A stretch of DNA of 64,000 nt, from the NCBI RefSeq assembly GCF_040712315.1, contig NC_134013.1, positions 30,353,001-30,417,000 of the forward strand. Direction: 5' to 3'. The notes under the pieces were generated by a model, which did no database searches, had not been told where the DNA came from, and was given only the letters and a program-made list of their open reading frames with translations. Every line of letters starts with the position of its first letter. The stretch's first letter is position 1. The DNA comes from Castanea sativa (Eukaryota > Streptophyta > Magnoliopsida > Fagales > Fagaceae). Position numbers and translations under genes: made by a program. Positions 33,820-45,019 of this stretch are shown here, piece after piece.

Positions 33820-34153
33820 TTTCTTTTCTTTTTTTTTCTTTTTTTCTTTTTTTAGAAGAAGATACTTGTATAGTTGTATTAAAAGAAAAAGAAAAAAACT
33901 AGCCAAAATCAGCTACAATAATAGAGTTTGATTGGTGGTAGAACATCCTCCATCCACACAAAGATACCGCAAATATGTTTAGCATGTCTCGCAAGGTTAT
34001 GAGTAACAAAATTACATTGTTTATGAATATGAGTAAAACAACAACAAAAAATAAAAGAATCCGAACAAACTATAGCCTCAGTAATAAGGTGACTAGAGAA
34101 GAAAGATTCATCTGGACTATAAAGACCGTTGATGATTATCTTAGAATCACCTT
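33820..34153 (-). pseudogene. RNase H tail of a LINE (LINE 4), part downstream of the Tat insertion
   Basis: On the minus strand it begins at the Tat TSD (ACCTT/AAGGT) with the second acidic site of RNase H (GDSKIIINGL). It continues through FCCCFTHIHKQCNFVTHNLA to a stop at 33909, then an A-rich tail (33820-33900). The first half of the domain lies across the Tat element at 44787-44990. A one-base frame difference exists at the junction. This was a LINE 3' end before the Tat element arrived. Confidence 0.8.
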
Positions 34154-34837
34154 TGATGAGGGTGATTTTACAAATTACTAATATCTTAAGAAGGCTGACA
34201 GGAGTAGCAAGCCCGTCAACTCTGGTCACTGAACCATCTCCTTTCGACATCCGCGGCTCCGCCTCATATCTGACGGCGTTGGGCTGAAGGGAGGAAACTA
34301 ATGAGATCAAAGCTAAAGGAAGAAAGCTGACGAAGTCAAAGCTAAAGGTTCTAAGTTGACGACCTTTCCGGAAACATGTGAAAGCTGACGACCTTAGGAA
34401 GGAAAAGCTGAAGAGGAAAAGTCAATCTTCATCCATAACCTATTTTGCCCTCCACGTATGCGTGTATAAGGAAAGTTCTTGCGCTACACGTTTGGCCTTA
34501 GTCGAGAAGATTCCTATAAGGAAAAGGGCTCTAAGTGATACGTAAAATCCACAAATTACTCTCCTAGAAGGAAAGTACTTCCTCACCAAGGCGCTTATTT
34601 CGGCTCCACACTACTATATATACCTCAAAACCCTTATAAACCATGGTACGCATAATTCACTTCAGCTCTAGCACTTTAGGGTTGTGAAGAAGAAAAGAAG
34701 CTCTAACTTGACCTTCGGAGGGTTTTTGGCCGGTACCACACCGATGCCCTTGGTTTGGTCTTGTCTTTTGTTGTGCAGATTTTGTTTCGAGTCAAATGAG
34801 AGCCACATGACAACTGGTGGATATTTCATCCCTAACA
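34154..34837 (+). repeat. 5' LTR of the Tat element (684 bp)
   Basis: It runs from TGATGAGGGTGATTTTACAA to CATCCCTAACA. A TATA-like CTATATATACC lies near 34613. GCTGACG and GACGACCTT motifs recur here and in the element's 3' spacer. Confidence 0.95.
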
Positions 34838-34857
34838 GTTGGTGCCATCTGTGGGAA
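34838..34857 (+). promoter_or_regulatory. Primer binding site of the Tat element
   Basis: GTTGGTGCCATCTGTGGGAA follows the LTR end directly. It resembles the TTGGCGCCGTCTGTGGGAA-type PBS found in many plant gypsy elements, with substitutions. The priming tRNA was not determined. Confidence 0.75.
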
Positions 34858-34901
34858 CTCATAAACATTAGCCTTTGCTCTATCCTTAAGACAAAAGTTG
34901 C

Positions 34902-36234
34902 ATGGTACTCACTCGATCGATGGCAACAATCAACAATCAAGGCGACGAACCGCACACCACAGTCTTGGAGAGGCAAGTCCAAACACTTGCGGCGACGGTT
35001 GAGCGCTTGACCAAACAGAATCATGATCTGGAGGAGAAATTGCGGCAAAGGAATACACACCCTAGCGCACCAGAGGAAGACTAGGAAGGTGTAAGCGCGG
35101 ATGGGAGAAACCCGGAAAGGCCGGAGGGTAGCAACGCTCCGAGTAGACCAAAGCAACAAGACACTAACCGACCGTCCATCTCGGACACCCTACCACCTCA
35201 CATAGCAGCTAAGATGCAGGAGATGAAGGAACGGATGGATGTGATGATGAATGCCCTTAGAGGCCGAATCTCCAGCGACTTGGATGACCTAGTCCAAAGA
35301 ACAGATTCGCCTTTCACAGCGCTCGTAAGTTCATGCCCCCTTCCCCCAAAATTTCACATGCCTTAGGTGAAAAATTACGACTGATCCAAGGACCCATTGG
35401 ATCACTTGGAATCCTTTAAGACCCTAATGCATCTCCAGGGTGTACCGGATGAGATCATGTGTAGGGCTTTTCCCACCACATTGAAAGGTCCGGCGAGGGA
35501 CGGGTACAGTAGGCTGACGCCTAATTCCATCGGCACTTTCAAGGAATTAGGCGCGCAATTCGTATCACACTTTATCGGAAGTCACCGGCATAAGAAGTCT
35601 ACCGCGTGTCTGATGAACATTAGACAACGAGAAGACGAGACTCTAAGATCATACATAGCTCGCTTTAACAAAGAAACCCTCTTAATAGGCGAGGCGGATG
35701 ACAAGATACTTGTAACAGCATTCACAAACGGGCTACGGAAGGGTAAGTTCCTGTTTTCTCTGTATAAGAACAACCCAAAGACCATGTCCGAAGTATTTTA
35801 CAAGGCAACCAAGTACATGAACGCGGAAGATGCGTTACTGGCCAGAGAAGAAAAGCCTAGAAAAAGGGGAAGACAAGAAGACGCACGCTCAGATAGAGGC
35901 AAAAGAAGGCTAGAACTGAAGAACGACGGGATGATCGATGCCCTAGACCACTCGCAAGGAGATTCACAAGCTTCACCCCCCTAAACGCTCCTATCGACCA
36001 GGTACTAATGCAGATTAAAGATGAAGGAGCTTTGACTTTTCCCGGCAAGCTGAAGGGAAATCCCAACAAGAGGCCATGGGACAAATACTGCCGTTTTCAT
36101 CAAGATCATGGCCATGACACCGCTAATTGCTACGACTTGAAGCAGCAAATAGAAGCTCTTATTAGACGGGGAAGGCTGCAGAGGTTCGTCAGCAAGGAGA
36201 AGGAAGACCCGCCACAAAGTCAAGCTCCTCGATG
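34902..36234 (+). pseudogene. Tat gag, interrupted by stops
   Basis: It starts MVLTRSMATINNQGDEP, with a coiled-coil-like stretch (LERQVQTLAATVERLTKQNH). The Retrotrans_gag capsid region is at 35397-35984 (DHLESFKTLMHLQGVPDEIM, RQREDETLRSYIARFN). A zinc-knuckle-like pattern KYCRFHQDHGHDTANCYDLK lies at about 36080-36140. Stops near 35082, 35365, 35982 and 36233 disrupt it. Gag would form the particle and bind element RNA. Confidence 0.88.
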
Positions 36235-36274
36235 AGATAACGATCGCCCCAGGCAACCCATAGGAGATATAAGG

Positions 36275-36928
36275 ATGATTGTAGGGGGCACCATGACCGC
36301 CGGATCATCGAAGAAAGCCCGAAAGACATACCTCAGAATGGTTCAGAACATCCAGATGACGAGTTCCGCACCCAAAATGTCGCGGATTGACAATCCCTCC
36401 ATTGGATTCTTAGAAGAAGATGCACGGCGTCTTCACCATCCCCATGATGACGCGCTGGTCGTCACCATACAGGCAGGAGACTATAACATACACCGAGTCC
36501 TCGTCGACAACGGCAGTTCAGCAGACATCCTCTACTACCCCGCTTTCCAGCAAATGGGGATTGAAAGGGAGCGACTAGTTCCGACTAACACCCCGCTCGT
36601 CGGCTTTGGAGGAACGAGAGTATTTCCACTTGGTGTCGTCACTTTGGCAATAACCATTGGAGACTACCCACAACGGATCACCAGGAATGTAGCATTCCTT
36701 GTAGTCGATTGCTCATCAGCCTACAACGCCATCATAGGACCAACCCTCAACTCGTGGAAGGCTGTAACCTCAACCTACCATTTAATGATAAAATTCCCTA
36801 CTGATTATGGAGTAGGAGAGTTGAGAGGAGATCAAGTAGCCGCACGCGAATGTTTCGTAGCCATGATGGAGATGGACGACCACCTTCAGGCCATGAACAT
36901 AAAGGAACGTGGCGATGAAGCCCGTTGA
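36275..36928 (+). pseudogene. Tat aspartic protease region
   Basis: The 217-codon frame includes HRVLVDNGSSADILYYPAFQ, where a retroviral-type DxGSSA active site is seen, then FPLGVVTLAITIG and a C-terminal AYNAIIGPTLNSWKAVTS typical of plant gypsy proteases. The active-site aspartate is present in DNGSS. The frame ends at 36928 and polymerase homology continues in another frame. Confidence 0.88.
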
Positions 36929-38262
36929 GAGGCTCGAAGACGTACTTCTTGACGAATCCCAATCGGAGCGGACGACCAAAATCGGCACCCTTGCAGACCC
37001 GACAGTGCGTCAAGAACTCGCGACCTTCTTAAAAGAAAATCAGGACATGTTCGCATAGAGCCATGAAGACATGCCAGGAATTGACCCGTCAATTATGGTA
37101 CACAGGTTGAATGTATCGCCATCTTTCTTGCCCGTCCGACAAAAGAAAAGAATCTTCGCCCAAGAGAGAGATCGGGCGGTAGCAGAAGAATTTCGCAAGC
37201 TACAAGAGGCGGGATTTATCAAGGAAGTTTACTACCCTGATTGGTTGGCAAACGTCGTGATGGTTGAAAAGAACAACGAAAAATAGAGGATGTGTGTCGA
37301 CTTCACGAACCTAAACAAAACATGCCCCAAGGATAGCTACCCCCTCCCACGGGTCGACATCCTGGTGGACTCTACGGCCCAACATTAGCTGCTGAGCTTC
37401 ATGGATGTTTTCCGGATATAACCAAATCCGAATGGACGAAGCTGATTAGGAGAAGACTTCGTTCGTAACAAGCCAAGGCCTTTTTTGTTACAAAGTCATG
37501 CCCTTTGGCTTGAAAAACGCTAGCGCAACCTATCAAAGGCTCATGAACAAGATGTTTGCGCGACAGATTGGGAGAAACGTCCAAGTATATGTCGATGACA
37601 TGCTAGTGAAAAGTCGAAGGGAAGAAGATCATTTGGAAGATCTCAAAGAAACCTTCGATACTCTTCGCTCCTACAACATGAAGCTTAACCCAAGCAAGTG
37701 TGCCTTCGGAGTGACGGCGGGAAAGTTCTTAGTGTACATGGTATCCCAAAGAGGTATCGAGGCTAACCCGAACAAGATTCGAGCCATAATGGGGATGACG
37801 CCTCCTAAAAATATAAAGGAAGTACAAAGCCTTAATGGCAAGGTCGCCGCACTTAATAGATTCGTATCAAGGGCAACGGATAGGTGTCTACCATTCATCC
37901 GCACACTGAAGAAGTCTTTTGAATGGACGACCGAATGTCAGCAAGCATTCGAAGACTTGAAGGTCTACCTCTCTTCACCGCCGTTACTAAGTCCCTCACA
38001 ACTAGGAGAAGAACTCTTCCTCTATCTGGCCGTCTCCTCGGCCGCCATCAGTGTGGCCTTAGTTAGAGAAGACGACAGGGCCCAAAGGCCCGTGTGTTAC
38101 GCCAGCAAGGCCCTACATGGTGCAGAAGAAAGATATCCCCTCATGGAAAAACTCGCCTTTGCTTTAGTCACGGCGGCCCGTAAACTCAAGCCATACTTCC
38201 AAGCCCATACGATAGTCGTCCTAACTGACAAACCTTTACGACAAGCAATGGGACAGTCCTGA
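36929..38262 (+). pseudogene. Tat reverse transcriptase and first RNase H
   Basis: The region 37071-37286 reads the start of RT, with AEEFRKLQEAGFIKEVYYPD, and ends at a TAG (37284-37286). Further stops lie near 37057, 37387 and 37420. From 37498 an open frame gives MPFGLKNASATYQRLMNKMF and the YVDD active site near residue 32, then the connection and a first RNase H (LYLAVSSAAISVALVRED; TDKPLRQAMGQS). The stop at 38262 separates it from the next frame. RT motifs are clear, but the ORF is not continuous. Confidence 0.92.
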
Positions 38263-38275
38263 AGCTGCCGGGCGA

Positions 38276-40117
38276 ATGGCATTATGGTCAATAGAGTTGA
38301 GCGAGTTTGACATACAGTATCACCCTCGCACCGCCATCAAGGGACAAGCGATCGTCGACTTCATTGCAGAGTTCGCCAGTGCAGAAGACGAGGGGGCAGA
38401 AAATCCCCAATGGAGCATTTTTACAGATTGGTCGTCCAATAAGAAGGCTGGTGGAGTAGGGATTGTACTTATATCTCTAGAAGGCGATGAGATCGAATGT
38501 ATGATTCGTCTCAATTTCCCTACAACTAATAATGAAGCTGAGTACGAAGCTTTGATAGCAAGTTTAGACCTCGCCAAGGCTGTAGAAGCCATGAACGTGG
38601 TTATTCACTGCGACTCCCAGGTCATCACAAGCCAAGTGAACGGCAAGTATGAGTGCAAGGGCGAAAAGATGAAGAAGTACTGGGAGCAAGCGAAGAGAAG
38701 GGTAGATGAGCTGGAGACCAAGATAGTCCAAATCCCAAGAGGAGAAAACGAGCAGGCCGACCGTCTTGCCAAAACCGCGTCTGCAGAGTCTATGATCACC
38801 CTCGACAAGGTACTCTCTTTTATTCAGCCTTCACCACTAATAGACGTTGTCAATATACAGGAGATTGGTTCCGAAAACAATTGGACCACCCCCTTGATCT
38901 CCTACTTAAAAGATGGCACGCTGCCTGACGGGAAGGAGGCCGCAAGAAAGCTGAAGGTCCAGTCAGCACGGTTTGTCGTGATGAAGGACGTCCTGTATAA
39001 GAGGGGCTTCTCTCGACCGTACTTGAGATGTTTAGGCCCCAAAGAAGCAGACTATGTCATGAGAGAAGTACACGAGGGGATATACGGCAACCACTCAGGG
39101 TCGCGGTCATTGGTACATAAGTTGATTCGGGCCGGATACTACTGGCCGACAATGCAAAATGACACCCAGGTTTATGTAAAAGCTTGCGACAAATGTCAAA
39201 AGTTCAGCAATATCATTAAACAGCCGGCGGAAGAATTGATCCCAATAACCGCCCCATGGCCATTCGCCCAGTGGGGGTTGGATATCATGGGACCATTCCC
39301 AATAGCAGCAAGGCAGCTGAAGTTTCTCGTTGTCAGCATCGACTACTTCACCAAATGGGTCGAAACTGAAGCCTTAGCCACGATCACTGGAAAGAATGTA
39401 CGGAGCTTCGTATGGAAAAACATTATTTACGAGTACGAAATTCCAAGGGTCTTGATCTCGGACAGCGGTAAGCAATTTGACAACAACTCCTTCCGAGCCT
39501 TTTTCTTAGAGCTAGGAATCAAGAACCACTATTCCTCCCCAGCCCATCCTCAAGCAAACGGACAAGTTGAAGTCACGAACCGATCCTTGCTTCTAATCAT
39601 CAAGACCTGGCTTGAGGGGGCAAATGGCATATGGCTTGAGGAGCTGCCCAGCGTACTATGGGCATACAGAACGACGGTAAGGACTCCTACGGGAGAAACT
39701 CCGTTCCAGCTAACATACGGGAGTGAAGAGGTCATCCCAGCCGAGATTGGCCTCACGAGTTACAGGGTGGACAATCACAACGAGGGAAGAAATGACGAAG
39801 AACTACGTCTACAGCTTGATCTAGTTGACTAGGTCAGGGCGATGGCTGAGCAGAGACTCACACGATACCAGGACCTCATGGCCAAGCATTACAACTCCCA
39901 AGTCAAACACCGAGACTTCAAAGTCGGAAACCTCGTTTTAAGGAAAGTGATGGGTGCCGCCAGAGATCCCGCACAAGGAAAGCTTGGCCCAAACTAGGAA
40001 GGACCTTACAAGATAACATCATGGCTAAGAAAGGGCACCTATCACTTAGAGACACTTGATGGGCAAAGGCTACGCCACCCATGGAATGCCGAGCATCTCA
40101 GGAAGTACTACCAGTAA
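38276..40117 (+). pseudogene. Tat second RNase H and integrase
   Basis: The frame 38276-39832 begins with the end of the first RNase H, then the plant-type second RNase H: WSIFTDWSSNKKAGGVGI, a NNEAEYEAL helix, VVIHCDSQVITSQVNG. Integrase follows, with zinc-binding HHCC (GNHSGSRSLVHKL...CDKCQKF), first aspartate in LDIMGPF, second in SDSGKQFD, and glutamate in QANGQVEV. After a stop at 39830-39832 the C-terminal EGPYKI module continues to 40115-40117, with one more stop near 39998. TDWSS replaces the usual TDGSS, and SDSG replaces SDNG. Confidence 0.92.
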
Positions 40118-40332
40118 AAGATAGCACGAAGAACACTACTCCTCATTTCCAGTTTATGTCTTTTAATTATTTGTCCTAGTTTATTCTTGTCTACAATACA
40201 TTCTAAGCCCAAATGGCTAAAAGTTTATTCTTTTTGGAACAATGTTCTACTTATGCATTCATCATAATAAGAGGAGTTTTATTCAGAAACGACTAGTAAA
40301 TTTGTTATGTCTTCAAGGAGACAGCATTACCT

Positions 40333-40618
40333 AAATCCACAAAGTGGACGACCTTATAACTAAAGTCCACAAAGTGGATGACCTTGTCTTTTGAGTCCAC
40401 AAAATGGACGAATCTACCACTAAGTCCACAAAGTGGACGACCTTACCACTAAAGTCCACAAAGTGGACGACCTTATCTGTTGAGTCCACAAAATGGACGA
40501 ATCTACCACTATGTCCACAAAGTGGACGACCTTACCGCTAAGTCCACAAAATGGACGACCTCATCACTAAGTACACAAAGTGGACGAATCCACTACCAAG
40601 GCCACAAAGTGGACGAGG
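40333..40618 (+). repeat. Tandem array of ten hairpin units in the Tat spacer
   Basis: Ten units of 28-31 bp follow GTCCACAAAGTGGACGACCT plus a TACCACT-like tail. Each core is a near-perfect inverted repeat, GTCCAC-AAA-GTGGAC, and several copies carry AAAATGGAC variants. GACGACCTT also occurs in the LTR. This is not a CRISPR array, because spacers are short and similar rather than unique. Confidence 0.9.
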
Positions 40619-41401
40619 ACAACAAGCAGACGGGTTCAGTATAACGTCCAAAAAGAGAGCAAATTCGTTATAAAACCTACAAAATAAATAAACTTACTAA
40701 AATCCATGAAGCTGATGAATAATCAACAAAGAGGAAAGCTAAACCTATCACCCACAAGTGTCAGCCGAAAAAGCTGACGCCGTCACACATAAAGTGACGG
40801 GTATATAAAGACAAATTTTAAATAAGTGTCAGCCGAGAAAGTTGACACTGTTACCCCTAGAGGCTAACGAGTATATGGCGGCGACTTAAAATAAGTTATT
40901 AATCAGCTAAAAGAAAGCTGACGTCGTTGCCCGTAAAATGAAGAAAGCTGACAATGTTGCTCGTAAAAATGACGGATATATGGCAAACAAATAAGTTGTA
41001 TTGAATCAGCTAAGAAAGCTGATGCCGTTAAAAGCTGACAAGCATACAACTAAGTTTTGATTCGACGTCGTCGCCCATAAGGTTGACGGATTGATAAAAA
41101 CGACTCGAAGTCTCAGCTAAAAGAAGGCTGACGCCGTTATTACTTTAATAAATAGCAGAAAAACAACATCGTCGCCCATAGGCTGATGGGCTCATCACGA
41201 GCAAGTGGTTTTAACTTAAATAAAAGAGAGAAATATGCCTCGAATATAAAACAACATATTAAGATTAACATAAATAATGTCTTTACAAAAGCCCAGAGAA
41301 TCGAGCGTCAAACATTAAAATTTATCTACACTTTACAAAAAAGAAAGAAATGCTGAAGTTCATGAAGTGGAGGGGATCTTGAGACCTTCAGTCACCTTCG
41401 G
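40619..41401 (+). repeat. Degenerate GTCAGC...GCTGAC stem-loop region
   Basis: At least six loosely repeated segments (about 40757-41170) contain a GTCAGC or TCAGCT arm, 5-8 bases, then AGCTGACGCCGT and often a second GTCAC...GTGAC pair. The spacing is about 60-90 bp. No open frame of note occurs. Confidence 0.65.
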
Positions 41402-43660
41402 CAATAAAAGGCTAGGCGCCAGGAATAGAAGGGCTGACGGCATTTAGATCGTTGCCATGAGGATTTGCTGGAGTTGAAGTGACGGGCTTGTCTGCGGCTG
41501 GCTGAGCAAGAACGACGCTATCATTCCTCTGGTTAGCATCGTCACCTTCCTCATTGACGGTGTTGCCTGCAGGAGTTGACGGGATAGACTCATCCATGGA
41601 AATCTTGGATCAATCCAAGTCAGGATAAACAAATTTTACTTGTTTCAAGCAATCCTCAAACCCGTCACCATAGTAGGCGGCACAAGCATCTATGAAGGAT
41701 GACGAGTCCTTAAAATCCGTCACAGCATCGCTCCTAGCCGTTTCCACGTAAACTACGATGGACTTCAGCTCCTTTTCCGCCGTCAGCTTGGCTTCTTCTT
41801 CCAGCTTTGGTCGACGACTTTCCTCCACCAGCTTCTCCTTTAAATCCTTCAGCTCCATACCCAGGACACGGTTCGCATCCTTGTATTGCGCTTGACCTTC
41901 AGCTAAGTACTTGATACGCTCATGAAGACGGGCAATCACCCCATCCTTGGCAGAGCACCTCTCTAACAAAGCCTTCATATGAACCATAGCCTACATGGCC
42001 AAAGAAGAAACAACGTCAGAACATTAAAACTAGTCGAGCACCAAAATAAAGAGAAAGGCATACCCGAGTAAGATCAAATAGGCCTAATGCCCCTGTCTCG
42101 TCCGTTGCTTGCTCAGCATAAGGGTCCATCTCTTCATCCTTTAAAATAGACTCCATCACCTCTACGGCATAATCTTTGTGGGTTAAAAGGCGGCGGACGG
42201 ACCCCTGGCTGACAGGGCCTGATGAGGTCATCGGCCCTTTGCCTGCCCCATGGACGGACTTGGGAGGTGACGACCTCTTTGAAGATCTATCCCCAGGAGT
42301 CATGGCAACCTTCTTCCCGGAACGGTCATCCTTGCCGTCAGTCTTCCTCTTGGCTCTTGCCTTCCCGGCAGACTTTAGGGCAGGCGGCGATGTCGACTCA
42401 CCCCTGGCCTTCTCCTGTTCTTTCTTCTTGGCAGCAGCGGTAGCCCATACTCTTTGCTTGGCTGACTCCATTTCTGCAAAAGATAGAGAGGGTTAGAAAA
42501 GAAACAGCGTCAGGATGTAGACGAAAGAAATTGGGAGATACTCACGCCGACAAGAATAAGCGTTTAATTTTCAAGCCTCCTCCATCGGCTCGAGACCACC
42601 ACAATACAAATGTAAAGTATCTAGTGTGATTAGGTCCCGACACTTCCGCTCGTCTAAAGGGATAGCCGTCACCCGATGGATGAAATCCTCTTGTTCCACG
42701 GTAATGTGAGGACGGTTGTTAGTTGAAACAAAAAGGAGACGGGGTTAAGGACCAAACAGAAGGACGAAGTAAAAAAAAACAGACGGGATCAACCTGAGTT
42801 CCTGACATACCATGAGGCATTGACTCCCACTCCTCCTGACAACATACCCAGTTCGTCCCCTCTACGAAGAAATATCTGCCCTTCCACTTTCTATTGGAAT
42901 CAGGCATGTCCGATACCAACTTTAACTCTTTCTCCCTTACTGCGAAATGATACACCCCCTTTGACGAGGAGATATGCTGAGGGCGGTAGCACCAAAAGAA
43001 CTCGTCCAGGGTTAACTGACGGTTCCCACCACTCAGATGACCCCACAGGATCTCGGCACCAATGAAGGTTCGCTAGGCGTTAAGGGCAATCTAGCTAACA
43101 AATATCCCCAGAAAATTAGCCAGTTGACAATGTAACGCCATCAGTGGTAGTCTTAATCCAGCAGCGAACATGGCATCATACATGCCAACATCCGCGGTTC
43201 GTCCCGAATAACATCTCTCACCCTCCTCGGGGAGGCGGATTGGGATATTATCTGGTATTTGATAACGGGACCGCAAATTTTTGAAAATATTTTCCGACAT
43301 CGTCGGAAGGAATTTGTTGACGGACCATTCCGGGGGTAGGATGAAGGGACGGTCATCGCCAGAGGCTCCCAAGGTACTCTCTAAGGTTTCCTCCTCACCA
43401 TCACTCCCACCCCCGTCACTAGTACTTCCTTTTTCTTCATTGATCCTCTGGTCTCTGTCACCTATCCTCTCCTCCCCACCGTCCTCGCTTGCCTCACTTT
43501 CTCTAGAACTCCCTACTTCCTCGTCAGAAGAAGGAGTTGACGTTTCCCTTTCTGACGACCAGGATAGGCCCTCCTCGGGCTCACGGCCTGATTGGAAGAC
43601 CTCATCGTAACCTGCTCCGTCGCGAATCGATGATTGATCACTCGTTGTCTCCCTAGACAT
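41402..43660 (-). pseudogene. Antisense spliced ORF of the Tat element (gypsy-type transposon domain)
   Basis: Read on the minus strand, the ATG at 43660 opens an acidic Ser/Glu-rich leader. The conserved block follows: FILPPEWSVNKFLPTM, LRSRYQIPDNIPIRLP, AAGLRLPLMALHCQL, and in the next segment AEILWGHLSG and KGRYFFVEGTNW. This matches my recollection of the Pfam family called putative gypsy type transposon. Two introns have clean GT-AG borders: 42545-42474 and 42063-41991. A third donor is likely at 42810, with an unclear acceptor near 42718. The last exons give a basic Ser/Lys region and a coiled coil (41987-41610). Two stops near 43091 and 43079 and one near 42570 break this copy. Antisense ORFs here are known in Tat elements; their function is unknown. 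Confidence 0.8.
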
Positions 43661-44068
43661 CTGACTACCTACAAACGACGGGTTTTATTCTAAGAACCTG
43701 GGTTGACGACTTCACTAAAGGGCATTACTAGAGAAATAAAAGAAGATAAAATGAAGGGAACTTACGAGTAAAAGGACGGTCCTAAGAAGTTGACGGTAAT
43801 CTGGTTGACGAAGCAAAAAGATCAGCAGTGATGTTCTCTTTCTCTCGAAATCAGCAAGGTGTGTAAAGTTGGAAATAAGAGGGAAAATGAAATATATATA
43901 GGCGAAAGAGGGCACGGAAGACGAAGTGACACGCTCGTCCAGGCACGAAGCCAATCAGTCCAAGCCATGTGTCCCACCATTTAATGAAGATGGCATGAAT
44001 TACCACGCATGAGTGGTTTCCCAATAATGTCAACTCCATAACCCGTCAGCTACAGCTGACGGGGTCAT

Positions 44069-44083
44069 GGAGTAGGGGGCAAC
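44069..44083 (+). promoter_or_regulatory. Polypurine tract of the Tat element
   Basis: GGAGTAGGGGGCAAC lies immediately before the 3' LTR start at 44084, the standard place for plus-strand priming. Confidence 0.85.
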
Positions 44084-44781
44084 TGATGAGGGTGATTTTA
44101 CAAGTTACTAATATCTTAAAAAGGCTGACGGGAGTAGCAAGCCCGTCAACTCTGGTCACTAAACCATCTCCTTTTGACATCTGCGGCTCCGCCTCATATC
44201 TGACGGTGTTAGGCTGAAGGGAGGAAACTAATGAGATCAAAGCTAAAGGAAGAAAGCTGACGGAGTCAAAGCTGAAGGTTCTAAGTTGACGACCTTTCCG
44301 GAGACATGCGTAAGCTGACGACCTTAAGAAGGAAAAGCTAAAGAGGAAAAGCTGAAGAGAAAAAGCCAATCTTCATCCATAACCTATCTTGCCCTCCACG
44401 TATGCGTGTATAAGGAAAGTTCTTGCGCTACACGTTTGGCCTTAGTCGAGAAGATTCCTATAAGGAAAAAGGCTCTAGGTGATACGTAAAATCCACAAAT
44501 TACTCTCCTAGAAGGAAAGCACTTCCTCACCAAGGCGCTTATTTCGGCTCCACACTACTATATATACCTCAAAACCCTCATAAACCACGGTACGCATAAT
44601 TCACTTCAGCTCTAGCACTTTAGGGTTGTGAAGAAGAAAAGAAGCTCTAACTTGACCTTCGGAGGGTTTTTGGCCGGTACCATACCGGTGCCCTTGGTTT
44701 GGTCTTGTCTTTTGTTGTGCAGGTGTTGTTTCAAGTCAAGTGAGAGCCATGTGACAACTGGTGGATTTTTCATCCCTAACA
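44084..44781 (+). repeat. 3' LTR of the Tat element (698 bp)
   Basis: It matches the 5' LTR end to end, with scattered substitutions and a small repeat-length difference in the AAAGCTGAAGAG stretch near 44340. It is followed by TSD ACCTT. Confidence 0.95.
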
Positions 44782-44786
44782 ACCTT

Positions 44787-44990
44787 CAAATTAAAATTAC
44801 CAAAGAAAGGCTAAGTTCTTGAGCGAATTGAACAGCTCTCGTAGCGGCAATGGCTTCCACTTCAACAACAGATTGAGGAAGACAAATTTGCTCAGACATG
44901 GATGCTAGAACCAGCCCCTGTGATTCACGGAAAACCACTCCAATACCTGTAATCCCTAGCTCCTTGAAGATTGCACCATCGAAATTGAAT
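44787..44990 (-). pseudogene. RNase H first half of LINE 4, upstream of the Tat insertion
   Basis: The minus-strand frame reads KFNFDGAIFKELGITGIGVV with the first catalytic aspartate, then SVVEVEAIAATRAVQFAQEL with the Glu-bearing helix. It stops at the Tat junction, and the rest of the domain is at 34153-33909. Upstream it is cut off by the poly(A) of LINE 3 at 44989-45009. Confidence 0.8.
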
Positions 44991-45019
44991 TTTTTTTTTT
45001 TTTTTTTGGTTAAGGGGAA

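Larger units (their letters stand above)
34154..44781 (+). mobile_element. Tat-lineage Ty3/gypsy retrotransposon, 10.6 kb
   Basis: It is bounded by 5' LTR 34154-34837 and 3' LTR 44084-44781, with perfect 5-bp target duplications ACCTT at 34149-34153 and 44782-44786. The order is LTR, PBS, gag, protease, RT, RNase H, second plant-type RNase H, integrase, repeat-rich spacer, antisense spliced ORF, PPT, LTR. The second RNase H and the long 3' region with an antisense ORF are diagnostic of the Tat lineage. Stops occur in gag, RT and integrase, so this copy is defective. The LTRs remain very similar, so the insertion is comparatively young. Confidence 0.95.

Noticed and set aside
40333..40618. Short direct repeats that could be taken for a CRISPR array
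   Set aside because: The sequence between repeats is 10-15 bases and nearly identical from unit to unit. There are no unique spacers or cas genes, and the array lies inside a plant retrotransposon.
42176..42496. 106-codon plus-strand frame in the Tat element
   Set aside because: It is the shadow of the minus-strand spliced ORF, which has conserved motifs and introns.
43281..43610. 109-codon serine/proline-rich plus-strand frame
   Set aside because: Reverse-strand shadow of the acidic Ser/Glu-rich leader of the antisense ORF.
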